Of a DNA stretch of 64,000 nt, positions 33,000 through 42,229 are shown one piece after another. Position 1 is the stretch's first letter. Every line of letters starts with the position of its first letter. Source of the stretch: F23-D06 sp947167635 (lineage in GTDB: Bacteria > Bacteroidota > Bacteroidia > Bacteroidales > WCHB1-69). A model generated the notes under the pieces. It was given only the letters and a program-made list of their open reading frames with translations, was not told the origin of the DNA and ran no database searches. Both the position numbers and the translations under genes were made by a program. The stretch lies in contig CAMVIT010000007.1 in the NCBI GenBank assembly GCA_947167635.1, positions 7,357 through 71,356 on the forward strand, in the 5' to 3' direction.

Positions 33000-34112
33000 T
33001 TATTTTGCAATTTCGGGAGCCTCCTCGTGACCGCAAGCCATGCCAATATAGATGGCGCTGAGCAGGGTGAAGACGAAGGCCTGGATGAAAGCCACCAACA
33101 GTTCAAGGCAGCCCATGAAGATGTAAAAGAGTATGGAAACAAGCGAAACACCGTAGCCCAGGGCCGGGGCCATCTGTCCGAAGATGAAAATCAAGGAGAT
33201 GAATCCCAAGATGATGATGTGACCGGCAGTGATGTTGGCGAACAGTCGCACCATAAGCACGAAGGGCTTGGTAAAGATGCCGATGGTTTCCACGAGGGGC
33301 ATGATAGGCAGGGGGAACTTGAGCCACCAAGGCACACCCGGTGTGTTGAAGATATCCTTCCAATACTCCTTGTCGCCGGAAAATTGGGTGACAAAGAACG
33401 TGATGAGGGCCAGGACACCGGTCACAGCAATATTGCCAGTGAGGTTCGCACCACCCGGAAAGATGGGGATGATACCCATCAGATTATTGAGCAGGATGAA
33501 GAAAAAGAGCGTAAGCAGATACGGTGTGTATTTGGGAGCGCGGGAACCCAACGAAGGGTTGATGACCTCGTCTTGCAGGAAAATCACAACCGGCTCTACA
33601 AGACCTTGCAGTCCGCGCGGGGCTTCGTCGGGGTGGCGTTTGTACTGTTTGGCCACCGACAGGAATATCCAAGCAATCAAGATGAGCGAGATGAAGAGGG
33701 CGCACACGTTTTTGGTAATGGAGATGTTGAACTTGCAAACATGATCCACGGCGTATTCCTCCCCTTCTTCAAGATGGCCGGTATAGTCGCCCTGCAGCTT
33801 GACGATGCTGCCTTTGTTGTCACCCCACCCCATGGCATAGCCCTTGTAGGCGGCCTCTCCATGGTGCAATTTGGCGGAACTGAACACCTGCAGGCCATTG
33901 TCAATAAGGATGATGGGCAGCGGGATGGTCACGCTTTTGTCACCATCGCCGCAGATGTGCCAGCCATAGCTGTCTGTAACATGTTCAATGATGAAAGGGC
34001 CGGCATCGAACTCACCCTCCTCCTCGGCGGCGCATGCCAAGCGGGGTGAAAACAGCAAAGCGAACGCAATTACAAGAGTTGCAACTATAAAGCCAAATTT
34101 ATTATATTTCAT
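33000..34112 (-). CDS. atpB: ATP synthase Fo subunit a
   Basis: A 370-residue subunit a, longer than the ~270 of E. coli because of an N-terminal periplasmic extension with a signal-like start (..LACAAEEEGEFD), a form common in Bacteroidota. The essential Arg lies in MVRLFANITAGH near residue 290. It forms the proton half-channels against the c ring. It is the first gene of the atpB-E-F group. Genes for the F1 subunits are not beside it. Confidence 0.95.
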   Translation of the reverse strand: MKYNKFGFIVATLVIAFALLFSPRLACAAEEEGEFDAGPFIIEHVTDSYGWHICGDGDKSVTIPLPIILIDNGLQVFSSAKLHHGEAAYKGYAMGWGDNKGSIVKLQGDYTGHLEEGEEYAVDHVCKFNISITKNVCALFISLILIAWIFLSVAKQYKRHPDEAPRGLQGLVEPVVIFLQDEVINPSLGSRAPKYTPYLLTLFFFILLNNLMGIIPIFPGGANLTGNIAVTGVLALITFFVTQFSGDKEYWKDIFNTPGVPWWLKFPLPIMPLVETIGIFTKPFVLMVRLFANITAGHIIILGFISLIFIFGQMAPALGYGVSLVSILFYIFMGCLELLVAFIQAFVFTLLSAIYIGMACGHEEAPEIAK

Positions 34113-34189
34113 ACAATATCAATTTGTTATGATTTCAAAAAGGAGACTTCTCCATAATTTTGAAAAGCGGCGCAATATACAATTTTTTC

Positions 34190-34197
34190 TATTTTTG
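34190..34197 (+). promoter_or_regulatory. -7 box of the chromate transporter pair
   Basis: TATTTTTG, with a predicted transcript start about seven bases later. That excludes the upstream ATG codons of this frame and points to GTG 34216. Confidence 0.65.
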
Positions 34198-34215
34198 CAG
34201 GCTAAAAAAAATGAC

Positions 34216-34767
34216 GTGAAAACGCTATTGGAATTGTTTGTTTCATTCTTCAAAATCGGGGCCTTCACCATTGGTGGGGGGTATGCGATGATTCCCTTGA
34301 TGGAGAGGGAGATTGTGGACCGCCGGGGGTGGCTTGACCACGAGTCGTTCCTTGACGTGATGGCAGTAGCACAGGCATTGCCGGGCGTTTTTGCCGTGAA
34401 CATGGCCACGCAAGTGGGCTATCGGCGGCGCGGCATCATCGGTTCCGTGGCAGCCGTGACGGGCAACATCCTGGTGCCGATACTCCTCATCCTGGCACTC
34501 GCCATCTTTTTCCGCCAGATGCGCGGCAATGCCGTGGTGGAGGCCGTCTTCAAAGGGGTGCGCCCCGCCGTGGTGGCCCTCATCGCCGCTCCCGTGTTCA
34601 ACATGGCCAAAACCGCCAGTATCAACTGGCGCAACTGCTGGATCCCCATAACGGCAACCCTGCTCATCTACCTGCTCGGCGTCTCCCCCACCTGGATCGT
34701 GCTCGCCGCCATCGCAGGTGGATTTCTGTACGGACGCTTCCGGCAGAGAAAGGAGGCCCAATCATGA
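34216..34767 (+). CDS. chromate transporter, short subunit 1
   Basis: About 183 residues from the GTG at 34216, which fits the ~190-residue short-chain CHR family and the promoter position. The upstream extension to 33988 overlaps atpB on the other strand and was rejected. CHR signatures are FFKIGAFTIGGGYAMIPLMEREIV and ALPGVFAVNMATQVGY. Short CHR proteins work as pairs of opposite topology, and the second subunit follows with a four-base overlap. Family members export chromate or a related oxyanion; the true substrate here is unproven. Confidence 0.87.
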   Translation: MKTLLELFVSFFKIGAFTIGGGYAMIPLMEREIVDRRGWLDHESFLDVMAVAQALPGVFAVNMATQVGYRRRGIIGSVAAVTGNILVPILLILALAIFFRQMRGNAVVEAVFKGVRPAVVALIAAPVFNMAKTASINWRNCWIPITATLLIYLLGVSPTWIVLAAIAGGFLYGRFRQRKEAQS

Positions 34768-35339
34768 TTTTGTGGAAGCTCTTCTATACTTTCCTGAAAA
34801 TAGGCATTTTTACATTCGGCGGCGGATATGCCATGATCGCCCTTATCCAGAACGAAGTGGTGGAGAAAAACGGCTGGATGACGGCACAAGAGTTCACGGA
34901 CATCGTGGCCACGTCGCAGCTCACGCCAGGTCCCGTCGGCATAAACACAGCCACCTACACGGGCTACACCGCCGTGGTCAATGCGGGCTACAGTTCCTCA
35001 CTCGGCATCGCGGGCGCCTTTCTCGCCTCCTTCGCCGTGATTCTGCTCCCCTTCATCATGACTCTCATCGTCAGCCGGCTGCTGCTCAAGCACAAGGACC
35101 ACCCTTTGGTGACCGACACCCTGTCCGTCCTGCGGCTCGCCATCGTGGGGCTCATCGCCGCCGCCGCATTGCTGTTGCTCACCCCTGAGAACTTCGGCAC
35201 CCCAGGCACGAATATGCTGCAATTCATCGTCAGCAGCATCCTCTTCGTCGCCGTCTTCATCGCCTCCTACAAATTCAAAGCCAGCCCCATCTTGATCATC
35301 CTGATCTGCGGAATAATCGGGTGTGTGGTGTATCTATAG
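34764..35339 (+). CDS. chromate transporter, short subunit 2
   Basis: A 191-residue membrane protein with the same CHR core: FLKIGIFTFGGGYAMIALIQNEVV and QLTPGPVGINTATYTGY. The start overlaps the stop of subunit 1 (ATGA), so the two are made in equal amounts. Together they form the antiparallel transporter unit. Confidence 0.88.
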   Translation: MILWKLFYTFLKIGIFTFGGGYAMIALIQNEVVEKNGWMTAQEFTDIVATSQLTPGPVGINTATYTGYTAVVNAGYSSSLGIAGAFLASFAVILLPFIMTLIVSRLLLKHKDHPLVTDTLSVLRLAIVGLIAAAALLLLTPENFGTPGTNMLQFIVSSILFVAVFIASYKFKASPILIILICGIIGCVVYL

Positions 35340-35431
35340 TGTATATTGGCTCAAAAACCAATCCATACCCAAACGAAAAGCTCGGAACGAGCACAAAGCG
35401 ACGGAAATTCTGGTGCGAAAGTCACTGTACT

Positions 35432-35839
35432 TTATCGCTCCACCACTTCCCAACTCTCGATCCGGCGGGTTTCTGAAGAGAAGTTCACCCCGATTTTGTA
35501 GAGCTTGCGCGAATCTTGGGCGAATGGCAAGGCGTACTGCTTCTCCTCGATTTGTGCCAAGGGCTCGTCGGCGGATTTGTCTAACATGAACTCGAAAATA
35601 TAGATGTAATCAGCGGTCTCCAACTCGCTGATGGCCAACCCCTCGAACAATTCTTTCTGTCCTTGGAAATACACCTCCAATGTGGTGATGAGCAGACTCT
35701 TGCCAAACCTTCGGGGACGGCTGAGGAAGTAATAACCACCATCCTTTACCAATCGATGAACAATTTCTGTTTTATCAATGTAGAGGTAATTCTCTTCTCG
35801 AATTTTCGCAAATGTCTGTATGCCGATGGGGTATTTCAT
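35432..35839 (-). pseudogene. internally deleted AAA-ATPase/PD-(D/E)XK nuclease family gene
   Basis: A 135-residue in-frame product. The first ~70 residues match the start of the AAA-ATPase-like family (MKYPIGIQTFAKIREENYLYIDKT, FLSRPRRFGKSLL). The last ~60 match its far C-terminus (LDKSADEPLAQIEEKQYALPF, KLYKIGVNFS). Full members are ~500 residues, so about 370 central residues are missing, including the Walker B region. The nuclease motif EFKxD reads EFMLD, losing the catalytic Lys. Walker A survives, but the product cannot be an active nuclease. These genes are often present in many copies in Bacteroidota genomes. Confidence 0.8.
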
Positions 35840-35858
35840 AACGATGTTATTCCCACTG

Positions 35859-35866
35859 CAAAGATA
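35859..35866 (-). promoter_or_regulatory. -7 box of the deleted AAA-ATPase gene
   Basis: TATCTTTG on the minus strand, 19 bases before the ATG at 35839. The promoter is still intact. Confidence 0.55.
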
Positions 35867-35939
35867 CAATTATTTTCGGGTTAGGAAGACGATTGGTCGT
35901 TTTTTGACGACAACTGGGACAACAATTCTTTGAAAGCAA

Positions 35940-35970
35940 AAAAAAAGCAGTCAGCCATCAGGCCGACTGC
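35940..35970 (-). terminator. intrinsic terminator of the M48 operon
   Basis: On the minus strand GCAGTCGGCC-TGAT-GGCTGACTGC is followed by eight or more T residues. It lies ~50 bases after the last gene of the operon. Confidence 0.85.
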
Positions 35971-36022
35971 CATATTGTTACTTAATAATTTACAGTTACG
36001 AGCTTGGCTGCTATTTCCCCAA

Positions 36023-36799
36023 CTAAAACGCCAGTACGCCTACGCCAACCTTCAGACCGAACCAATAGGCATTGAGGATTCTGTTTCGGACATAACTGTC
36101 CGGCGTACACTCACCCGCCTTGTCATATTTGTCGAAAGGAGGCCCGATACCGAAGCCGCCGAAAGTGGTGCCTACCGAGAGTCCCATGGACAAGCGAAGG
36201 TAGTTGAAAAGGAGGTAGTCACGGCCCATCTCAAACCGCGCCCCGAACAAAACCCCGTGGTCCTTAGTCATTTCAGGATAATGGTCCGCCAAGCCCTGGG
36301 GCATCCTCTGGTCAAGGTCGAAATGGTAGAAGAAGCCGTCAAACGTGAATTTCAGGTAGTAGCCCAACGGAGCATAGGAATCAAACGGATAGATCTTGTA
36401 GAAGGCACTGAAGCCATGAGCGGTCACGGTGCCGGTAAAATTATAGTCCCAACTACCCCAATGATAGTCATATCCATTTGTTTCCTCCCAATCGCGCCAC
36501 ACCCTGCCCTCGAACGGTGACTTGTAAAAATTATACCCTAACCCCACCGTACTGTTCCGGGTGATGATCATCTCGATGCTCGGATTGACGAAATAATTCA
36601 GTCCTAAGTAGCGCTGGGCATGTGTGTTATCGGGGAAACGAGCCTTCAGGGCTTCGGTCAGCGGGTTTGGATTAAGCCATGAGGGAGACAGGCTGCATTC
36701 TGCGTTAATAAGGAAATGCCTGCCCATATAGCCCGGGCCTTGGGCAAAGGAGGCCATCCCAAGCATGGTGGCCAAAGTCAGCAATAGAATCTTTTTCAT
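36023..36799 (-). CDS. secreted outer-membrane-like protein of unknown function
   Basis: A 258-residue exported protein: signal peptide MKKILLLTLATMLGMASFAQ, then aromatic, glycine-rich strands (LGLNYFVNPSIEM, STVGLGYNFY, FYKIYPFD) that suggest a beta barrel, ending in GVGVLAF with a C-terminal Phe. No family recognised. It overlaps the M48 peptidase by four bases and closes that operon, so the two products probably act together. Confidence 0.7.
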   Translation of the reverse strand: MKKILLLTLATMLGMASFAQGPGYMGRHFLINAECSLSPSWLNPNPLTEALKARFPDNTHAQRYLGLNYFVNPSIEMIITRNSTVGLGYNFYKSPFEGRVWRDWEETNGYDYHWGSWDYNFTGTVTAHGFSAFYKIYPFDSYAPLGYYLKFTFDGFFYHFDLDQRMPQGLADHYPEMTKDHGVLFGARFEMGRDYLLFNYLRLSMGLSVGTTFGGFGIGPPFDKYDKAGECTPDSYVRNRILNAYWFGLKVGVGVLAF

Positions 36800-38919
36800 T
36801 TCTTCTTTCCTTTCACAAATTCATACAGTTTGTCATACATGAACGCATTGACGTAAGCGTCGCTCATGGCGGAAATTTGGCTGTCGTGGCCGGCGAGAAG
36901 TGTCTTCCCTTTTTCCAAATCCAGGAGCATCAAGTACATATCGGTATCATAGCGGGGGAAGCCGAACTCAATGGCGGCAGGCACAAAATAGTAGGGGCAG
37001 AGCACTCCAAGGAGGATGTTCTGGATTTTGTTGTAGCCGGCAAAACCGGCATTCCCGCGCCGCACGGCCGCGACACATACGGTGGAGGTGCCTGTGAGCT
37101 CATACACATCGTTCATGTCCTTGGTGAGCGGTGAGACCATGGCAATGCCATCGCTTTGGAAATACTCGTTCAACCACTGCTGGAGCTTGGCATACTTGTT
37201 GTAATCCTCTGTGGAAAGACCTTTCACATCCTTCACACTATAGGTGACGGGATCCAATTTCAGCTTTTTGAGAGATGTCCTCAAGGTCTTCAGCAGACGT
37301 TCGGCACGCTTGTTGGCCTCTTTTTGCGCAACTTTTTTCGAGCCATTCGTGGAGAGAACATACTGCGGGTCTGCGAGGATGACGGATTTCACAGTAGCCG
37401 GCTTGTTCCGATCCACCACCTTCAGAACCTCCTCGTCTTCCGCCTGATGGAGAGTGTTGCTCATCAAGTCGTAAAAGGCGGGCTCCTGGTGGATGTCCAC
37501 CAGCATGTAGTTCATTGTCTTGAACTTTGGGGTCGGCAACACCTTCGTGGGCTTGCCCTGCTGGCGGATGCGCTCGTATTTGTTGATGGTCGAATCCTGC
37601 GGGGTGTTGTCTTCTGTCTGGATGGTGGCGGGGTCGGTGTCCATGGGGTAATCGGAGAAGTCGGTATATTTCATCTTGTTCTTGACGAAAATATCCTTCA
37701 TGAGATCGTCAATCACCTCTTTGTAATAAATGTTATCGGGATGATTCTGACGGGCCTTCCATGCGGCACGCAAAGCTAACAAAGAGGCCTCCTGCTTGCC
37801 TATCTTGGCGAAGAAGTGGCTGGTCTGCTGCAGTTCGCCCTCTACATCCTTGTAGGACTCGATAGTAGCACTCACCTGACCGTAGTTTTTGTGTTTGGAG
37901 AGTCCGTAGAGGGCACTCACCATGGCCTCTTCAAGGTAAGCGTTGTTCGGATGGGCGCGCTGAAGCACGTAGGTATTGTAGAAGGCATGGTCGTAACTGT
38001 GACGGGAAAGGAGGATGCGAACGCACTCGAAGCGTGCCAGCTCGCGCACTTCGTTGAAAAGGGACTCCGGTTGCACAAAGACAGAACGGCCCGTTTCGGA
38101 CATGCCGGCCACAATGGAACGGGCCGCCGTGCGACGACGCTCAATGTTGGGGTGCGTGAACAAGGTGTCCACCATGTCGGCACGACTGCTGATAGGTGTG
38201 ATGTTGGTTAAGAAGTAGTTGTCCGGGAAATGGTAAAAGCTCGTTTCCACCAACGTCTTGTTGAAGGGCACCTCATCAAAAGGCAGATCCGAGTATTGCA
38301 GCACATCGAAAATGCCGTCAAGCACCGTGTAACTGTACTGCGACTGCTTCATGTAACGCTCCAATGAAATGCGGTCAGCCTCCATTTCGTGCGTGCGCGA
38401 ACGGTTGTGGTACTTCAAATAATAGTTGATCGGGTCCTTGTCCTTGAGCGAATCCTGATAGGTGTTGAAGGACTCTATGTGTTTCTCGGCATAATGCGCG
38501 ATTTCATGCCCCAGCACAAAGGCGAGTTCGCTCTCATTGGACACTTGTGCCAAAAGACCCATATTGACGAACAGCAGGCCGTTGGCAGTGGCAAAGGCGT
38601 TCACTTCCGTGCTCTTTATAATGTACAAATGGATTTTTGAACGCAGCACAGGATCGTCTTTCAACAAATTGTCGGCAATAGTGTTGACATAGTCGTTCAA
38701 CTTGCTGCCGTACAAGATGTCACCCTCCATCACCAACCGCTTCAGCATCACATTATAGTCGGCAAGATCCTTGTCCGAGGTGGTGATTTTGGCAAAGTCG
38801 GCAGGCATGGGGCCTTGTGATTCCAGCGGCTTATAGTTGACCACCGCATCCTGCCCGAAGGCGAGGACGGACAAAAGGAGAAAAACCGCCAGCAGAAAAA
38901 GATTTGCGATTTTTTTCAT
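36796..38919 (-). CDS. M48 family metallopeptidase, periplasmic
   Basis: A 707-residue exported zinc peptidase with a signal peptide ending at LAFGQ. The metal site HEIAH is at 138-142 and the third ligand at Glu178 in the ExxxD motif HEMEADR. The catalytic domain covers ~60-290. The remaining ~400 residues are helical and repeat-like with no domain I recognise, making the protein longer than BepA. M48 members of the envelope help assemble or clear misfolded outer-membrane proteins. The neighbours, one on each side, are secreted proteins of unknown function. Confidence 0.85.
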   Translation of the reverse strand: MKKIANLFLLAVFLLLSVLAFGQDAVVNYKPLESQGPMPADFAKITTSDKDLADYNVMLKRLVMEGDILYGSKLNDYVNTIADNLLKDDPVLRSKIHLYIIKSTEVNAFATANGLLFVNMGLLAQVSNESELAFVLGHEIAHYAEKHIESFNTYQDSLKDKDPINYYLKYHNRSRTHEMEADRISLERYMKQSQYSYTVLDGIFDVLQYSDLPFDEVPFNKTLVETSFYHFPDNYFLTNITPISSRADMVDTLFTHPNIERRRTAARSIVAGMSETGRSVFVQPESLFNEVRELARFECVRILLSRHSYDHAFYNTYVLQRAHPNNAYLEEAMVSALYGLSKHKNYGQVSATIESYKDVEGELQQTSHFFAKIGKQEASLLALRAAWKARQNHPDNIYYKEVIDDLMKDIFVKNKMKYTDFSDYPMDTDPATIQTEDNTPQDSTINKYERIRQQGKPTKVLPTPKFKTMNYMLVDIHQEPAFYDLMSNTLHQAEDEEVLKVVDRNKPATVKSVILADPQYVLSTNGSKKVAQKEANKRAERLLKTLRTSLKKLKLDPVTYSVKDVKGLSTEDYNKYAKLQQWLNEYFQSDGIAMVSPLTKDMNDVYELTGTSTVCVAAVRRGNAGFAGYNKIQNILLGVLCPYYFVPAAIEFGFPRYDTDMYLMLLDLEKGKTLLAGHDSQISAMSDAYVNAFMYDKLYEFVKGKKK

Positions 38920-38923
38920 TTTT

Positions 38924-40450
38924 TTAGAAATTTGCAGAAAGGTGGGAGATATTGACCGTCTTTTTCATATTCTCGACCACGATAAAGCCGTCATCTGTCT
39001 TGAAGAGAGGGGTGGTGATCATGCGTTTGGCCGTTTTCAAGTCCATAAGCTTCGTGGTTTCTCCTTTACCATTCTCGTCAATGGTAAGCATGGTGCAACA
39101 ATACATCTTCTTACCGGCCACAGTGTTCTTGTACACCATATTGGACTTGCCGGCATAGTTGGCGGAATTATCGGCGTAAAGAATGTAAAGTTTGTCATTT
39201 TCAAAGAAAGGATAATAGGAGACACCCATTCTCTTGTAGGAGAAACCGGAGGCCCCGGCGGCTGCCATTTGCCGTTTTTCAAAAATCTTGGATTGTGTGA
39301 TTTCACCATTGGAATCGGTCTTGTCATAGACAACACCTCTTGCAAAATAGTAGTAGGTGGTGATCTGCATGTTGCCGGCTTTGGTAGTGACAGAGCGCAT
39401 GGTTTTTTGTTCGCCAAGCAGGATCACGGAACCATCGGAGCACTCGTAAAGACCTTCCGCCGTAATATAGTGGTCTTGGTTGGGACAGTAGCCTGCAGGA
39501 ATGCCTCCCGTCGCTTTTTCATGATAATTGCCCGGAAAATCCTTGTGACTGATGGACTTGAAATTGGAGCTTTTGGGATCATAAACGACAATATACGACC
39601 CGTTTTCGTTTTTCTTCAGATCTTTCTTATAATAACCGCCCATGATAATGTTGCCACTCTTGCCGGTCATCATCTTGCCATTGCTGATGTGGAAATCCAA
39701 GGGTTCGGAGACGCTGGAAGAGTTGCTCTCCGTAATCTCATACATGTACAACACCTCATTGGTGCGCGTATGATTGTTGGGGGCATCGAAGGCATACACG
39801 CCCGCAAATGCCACACCTTCGTTGTTGACGGCCATGTCAATGATGTTGAAATAATCCGACTTGAAGTCGAAATCCAGCGTGTTCTGCCAAAGCAGGTCGC
39901 CACTGTTGTCGAACACACACACTACATTGCCCTTGTAGGAACCTTTGCGCTGCAACTGTACGAAAGCCACCAGGTTCTTGCTCTTGTCGGGCGAAATGGC
40001 CGTGGCGATCATGAGGTTGTCCTGCTTCTCAAAAGTGAACGAGAGAATCTCTTCCGGATTCCAGGGGGCCGCACCACCTGTCGGGGAAACCTTGTTGCCA
40101 TACAGGGTATAGACCTTCTCCTTGTTGTTGCGGTCGATGTAAAAAGCGGCCAGACCGTCTTCGTTGTCATAGCATTTGAGGAAGTTGACAGATTCGGGAT
40201 GCGTCAGCGTGGTAGCCGTGACCCTGCCATCCTCTATGGTGAAGATCTTGTCGATTTCTGTCTTCTTTTTTCCTTTTTCAATAGAAGCAGAATAGAGGTA
40301 ACGTGTGCCATCGGCCTTCTCGCACCTATGCGTGTTTAACAAATAAGCGAGGCCTTCGCCCGCCACATCGGGACCCAGCACCGTGATTTTCTGGGCAAAT
40401 GCCGTCGTGGCAAAGAAGATTGTGCAAGCTAAGAATAATAACTTTTTCAT
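38924..40450 (-). CDS. secreted protein of unknown function, first gene of the M48 operon
   Basis: A 508-residue exported protein with the signal peptide MKKLLFLACTIFFATTAFAQ. Repeated short strands with DN.., GGYYKKD and FxxxDKSKNLVAF segments suggest a beta-propeller-like fold, but no known family was recognised. The gap to the M48 gene is four bases, and a promoter box lies 30 bases upstream of its ATG. Confidence 0.7.
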   Translation of the reverse strand: MKKLLFLACTIFFATTAFAQKITVLGPDVAGEGLAYLLNTHRCEKADGTRYLYSASIEKGKKKTEIDKIFTIEDGRVTATTLTHPESVNFLKCYDNEDGLAAFYIDRNNKEKVYTLYGNKVSPTGGAAPWNPEEILSFTFEKQDNLMIATAISPDKSKNLVAFVQLQRKGSYKGNVVCVFDNSGDLLWQNTLDFDFKSDYFNIIDMAVNNEGVAFAGVYAFDAPNNHTRTNEVLYMYEITESNSSSVSEPLDFHISNGKMMTGKSGNIIMGGYYKKDLKKNENGSYIVVYDPKSSNFKSISHKDFPGNYHEKATGGIPAGYCPNQDHYITAEGLYECSDGSVILLGEQKTMRSVTTKAGNMQITTYYYFARGVVYDKTDSNGEITQSKIFEKRQMAAAGASGFSYKRMGVSYYPFFENDKLYILYADNSANYAGKSNMVYKNTVAGKKMYCCTMLTIDENGKGETTKLMDLKTAKRMITTPLFKTDDGFIVVENMKKTVNISHLSANF

Positions 40451-40479
40451 GACAAAAGGATTTTAATTTTTTGAGGGAG

Positions 40480-40487
40480 CAAAAATA
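40480..40487 (-). promoter_or_regulatory. -7 box of the M48 operon
   Basis: TATTTTTG on the minus strand, 29 bases before the ATG at 40450. Confidence 0.6.
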
Positions 40488-40744
40488 ATAAAAAAAACAA
40501 CAAGGGACTCCTGTTTATCATTTCTCTTAACATTGTCACCAACCTTGTGCGAATCCCTTTAAACACCAGGACAGGCAAACAACGCCGCATTATTAAAACA
40601 ATATCCATTAAACAGGATACGAAAAAGCCAAAAGGTTGCACCTTGTCGTGACTATTTTTTTCTTTTTTTTCTCATGTATTATAACAACCTAATCATCAAC
40701 ACAGTACAACTCGTTTCAAGACAAAACCAGAGCATTGGGGAAAG

Positions 40745-40774
40745 GCAAAAAAAATCCCGCGTTTCCGCGGGATT
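40745..40774 (-). terminator. intrinsic terminator of ahcY
   Basis: On the minus strand AATCCCGCG-GAAA-CGCGGGATT is followed by a run of eight T residues. It lies six bases after the ahcY stop. Confidence 0.9.
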
Positions 40775-40779
40775 ATCTG

Positions 40780-42189
40780 TTAGTATCGATAGAAGTCCGA
40801 CTTGAACGGTCCCTCAACAGGGACTCCTATGTAGTCGGCCTGCTTCTGTGTGAGCTTGGTGAGCTTGGCCCCGATCTTGCTGAGATGCAGCCGCGCAACC
40901 TCTTCGTCCAGTTCCTTGGGCAGGTTATAGACCCCGACCTTGTGGTCATGCTGCCAGAGATCGAGCTGCGCCATGGTCTGATTGGTGAACGAGTTGCTCA
41001 TCACGAAGGAGGGATGTCCGGTGGCGCATCCGAGGTTCACTAAGCGGCCCTCCGCCAGGATAAAGATGGAGTGTCCATCGGGGAAGATGTACTCATCGAC
41101 CTGAGGTTTGATGTTACGCTTGGTGATGTTCGGCTGTGCTTCGAAGGCGCTGACTTGGATTTCGTTGTCGAAGTGCCCGATGTTGCAGACAATAGCCTGG
41201 TCCTTCATCTTGTTGAGGTGTTCCACTGTGATGACATCGCAGTTGCCAGTGGTAGTGACGTAGAGGTTGGCTTCGGGGAGGGCGTCCTCCACGGTCTTGA
41301 CCTCAAAGCCCTCCATGGCGGCCTGCAAGGCGCAGATAGGATCGACTTCGGTGACGATGACGCGCGCGCCGTAGGATTTCATCGACTGGGCACAGCCTTT
41401 GCCCACATCGCCGTAACCGCACACACACACCACTTTGCCGGCCAACATGATGTCGGTGGCACGTTTAATGCCGTCGGCCAATGACTCGCGGCAACCGTAC
41501 TTGTTGTCGAACTTCGACTTCGTGACGGAGTCGTTCACATTGATGGCGGGGAAGAGCAGCTCACCGCGCTCCATCATCTGGTAGAGACGATGCACACCCG
41601 TGGTGGTCTCCTCTGAAACACCCTTGATCTCTTTGACCATGTTGTGCCACTTGTGCGGGTCTTCTTTCAAGATTTCCTTGAGAGTGTGGAAGATGACCGC
41701 CTGCTCGTGGTTCTCGGGGGTCTTGTCGAGAATGGAGGGGTCCTCCTCAGCCTTGTAACCGAGGTGGATGAGCAGGGTGGCGTCACCGCCGTCGTCCACA
41801 ATCAGTTGCGGGCCTTTGCCGCCCGGAAACGAGAGGGCCTGGTTGGTACACCACCAGTAGTCCTCCAAGCTTTCGCCCTTCCAGGCGAACACGGAGACGC
41901 CCGTGGCGGCGATGGCCGCGGCGGCATGGTCCTGTGTGGAGAAGATGTTGCAACTGCACCATCTTACCTCAGCGCCCAAATGCACCAATGTCTCAATCAG
42001 CACGGCGGTCTGGATGGTCATGTGCAGGGATCCCATGATGCGGACACCGTTCAACGGCTTCGAATCCCCATATTTTTCCCGTAAGGCCAACAAGCCGGGC
42101 ATCTCCTTCTGGGAAACCTCAATGTCCTTGCGGCCCCAGTCGGCCAACGACATGTCGGCCACTTTGTTTTTCAATTCGTAATCAGTCAT
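40780..42189 (-). CDS. ahcY: adenosylhomocysteinase
   Basis: A 469-residue NAD-dependent enzyme that splits S-adenosylhomocysteine into adenosine and homocysteine, clearing the product of methyltransferases. The NAD site VCVCGYGDVGKGCAQS and the substrate-side DGGDATLL and INVNDSVTKSKFDNKYGCRES are present, and the C-terminus ends in KSDFYRY, as usual. It lies 40 bases after the M16 peptidase gene and may share its transcript. No SAH riboswitch could be made out in that short gap. Confidence 0.96.
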   Translation of the reverse strand: MTDYELKNKVADMSLADWGRKDIEVSQKEMPGLLALREKYGDSKPLNGVRIMGSLHMTIQTAVLIETLVHLGAEVRWCSCNIFSTQDHAAAAIAATGVSVFAWKGESLEDYWWCTNQALSFPGGKGPQLIVDDGGDATLLIHLGYKAEEDPSILDKTPENHEQAVIFHTLKEILKEDPHKWHNMVKEIKGVSEETTTGVHRLYQMMERGELLFPAINVNDSVTKSKFDNKYGCRESLADGIKRATDIMLAGKVVCVCGYGDVGKGCAQSMKSYGARVIVTEVDPICALQAAMEGFEVKTVEDALPEANLYVTTTGNCDVITVEHLNKMKDQAIVCNIGHFDNEIQVSAFEAQPNITKRNIKPQVDEYIFPDGHSIFILAEGRLVNLGCATGHPSFVMSNSFTNQTMAQLDLWQHDHKVGVYNLPKELDEEVARLHLSKIGAKLTKLTQKQADYIGVPVEGPFKSDFYRY

Positions 42190-42229
42190 TTCTGTATAAA
42201 ATTTCGTTTAGCAAAATGGATAAGATTTT

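Larger units (their letters stand above)
40451..40779. other. 329-base intergenic region
   Basis: It holds the -7 box of the M48 operon (40480-40487) at one end and the terminator of ahcY (40745-40774) at the other. The AT-rich middle shows no convincing gene or RNA structure. Confidence 0.6.

Noticed and set aside
38837..40339. 500-residue plus-strand open frame
   Set aside because: Antisense to the secreted gene of the M48 operon, which has a signal peptide, promoter and operon context.
42190..42229. SAH riboswitch before ahcY
   Set aside because: The gap is only 40 bases and no matching conserved structure could be made out.
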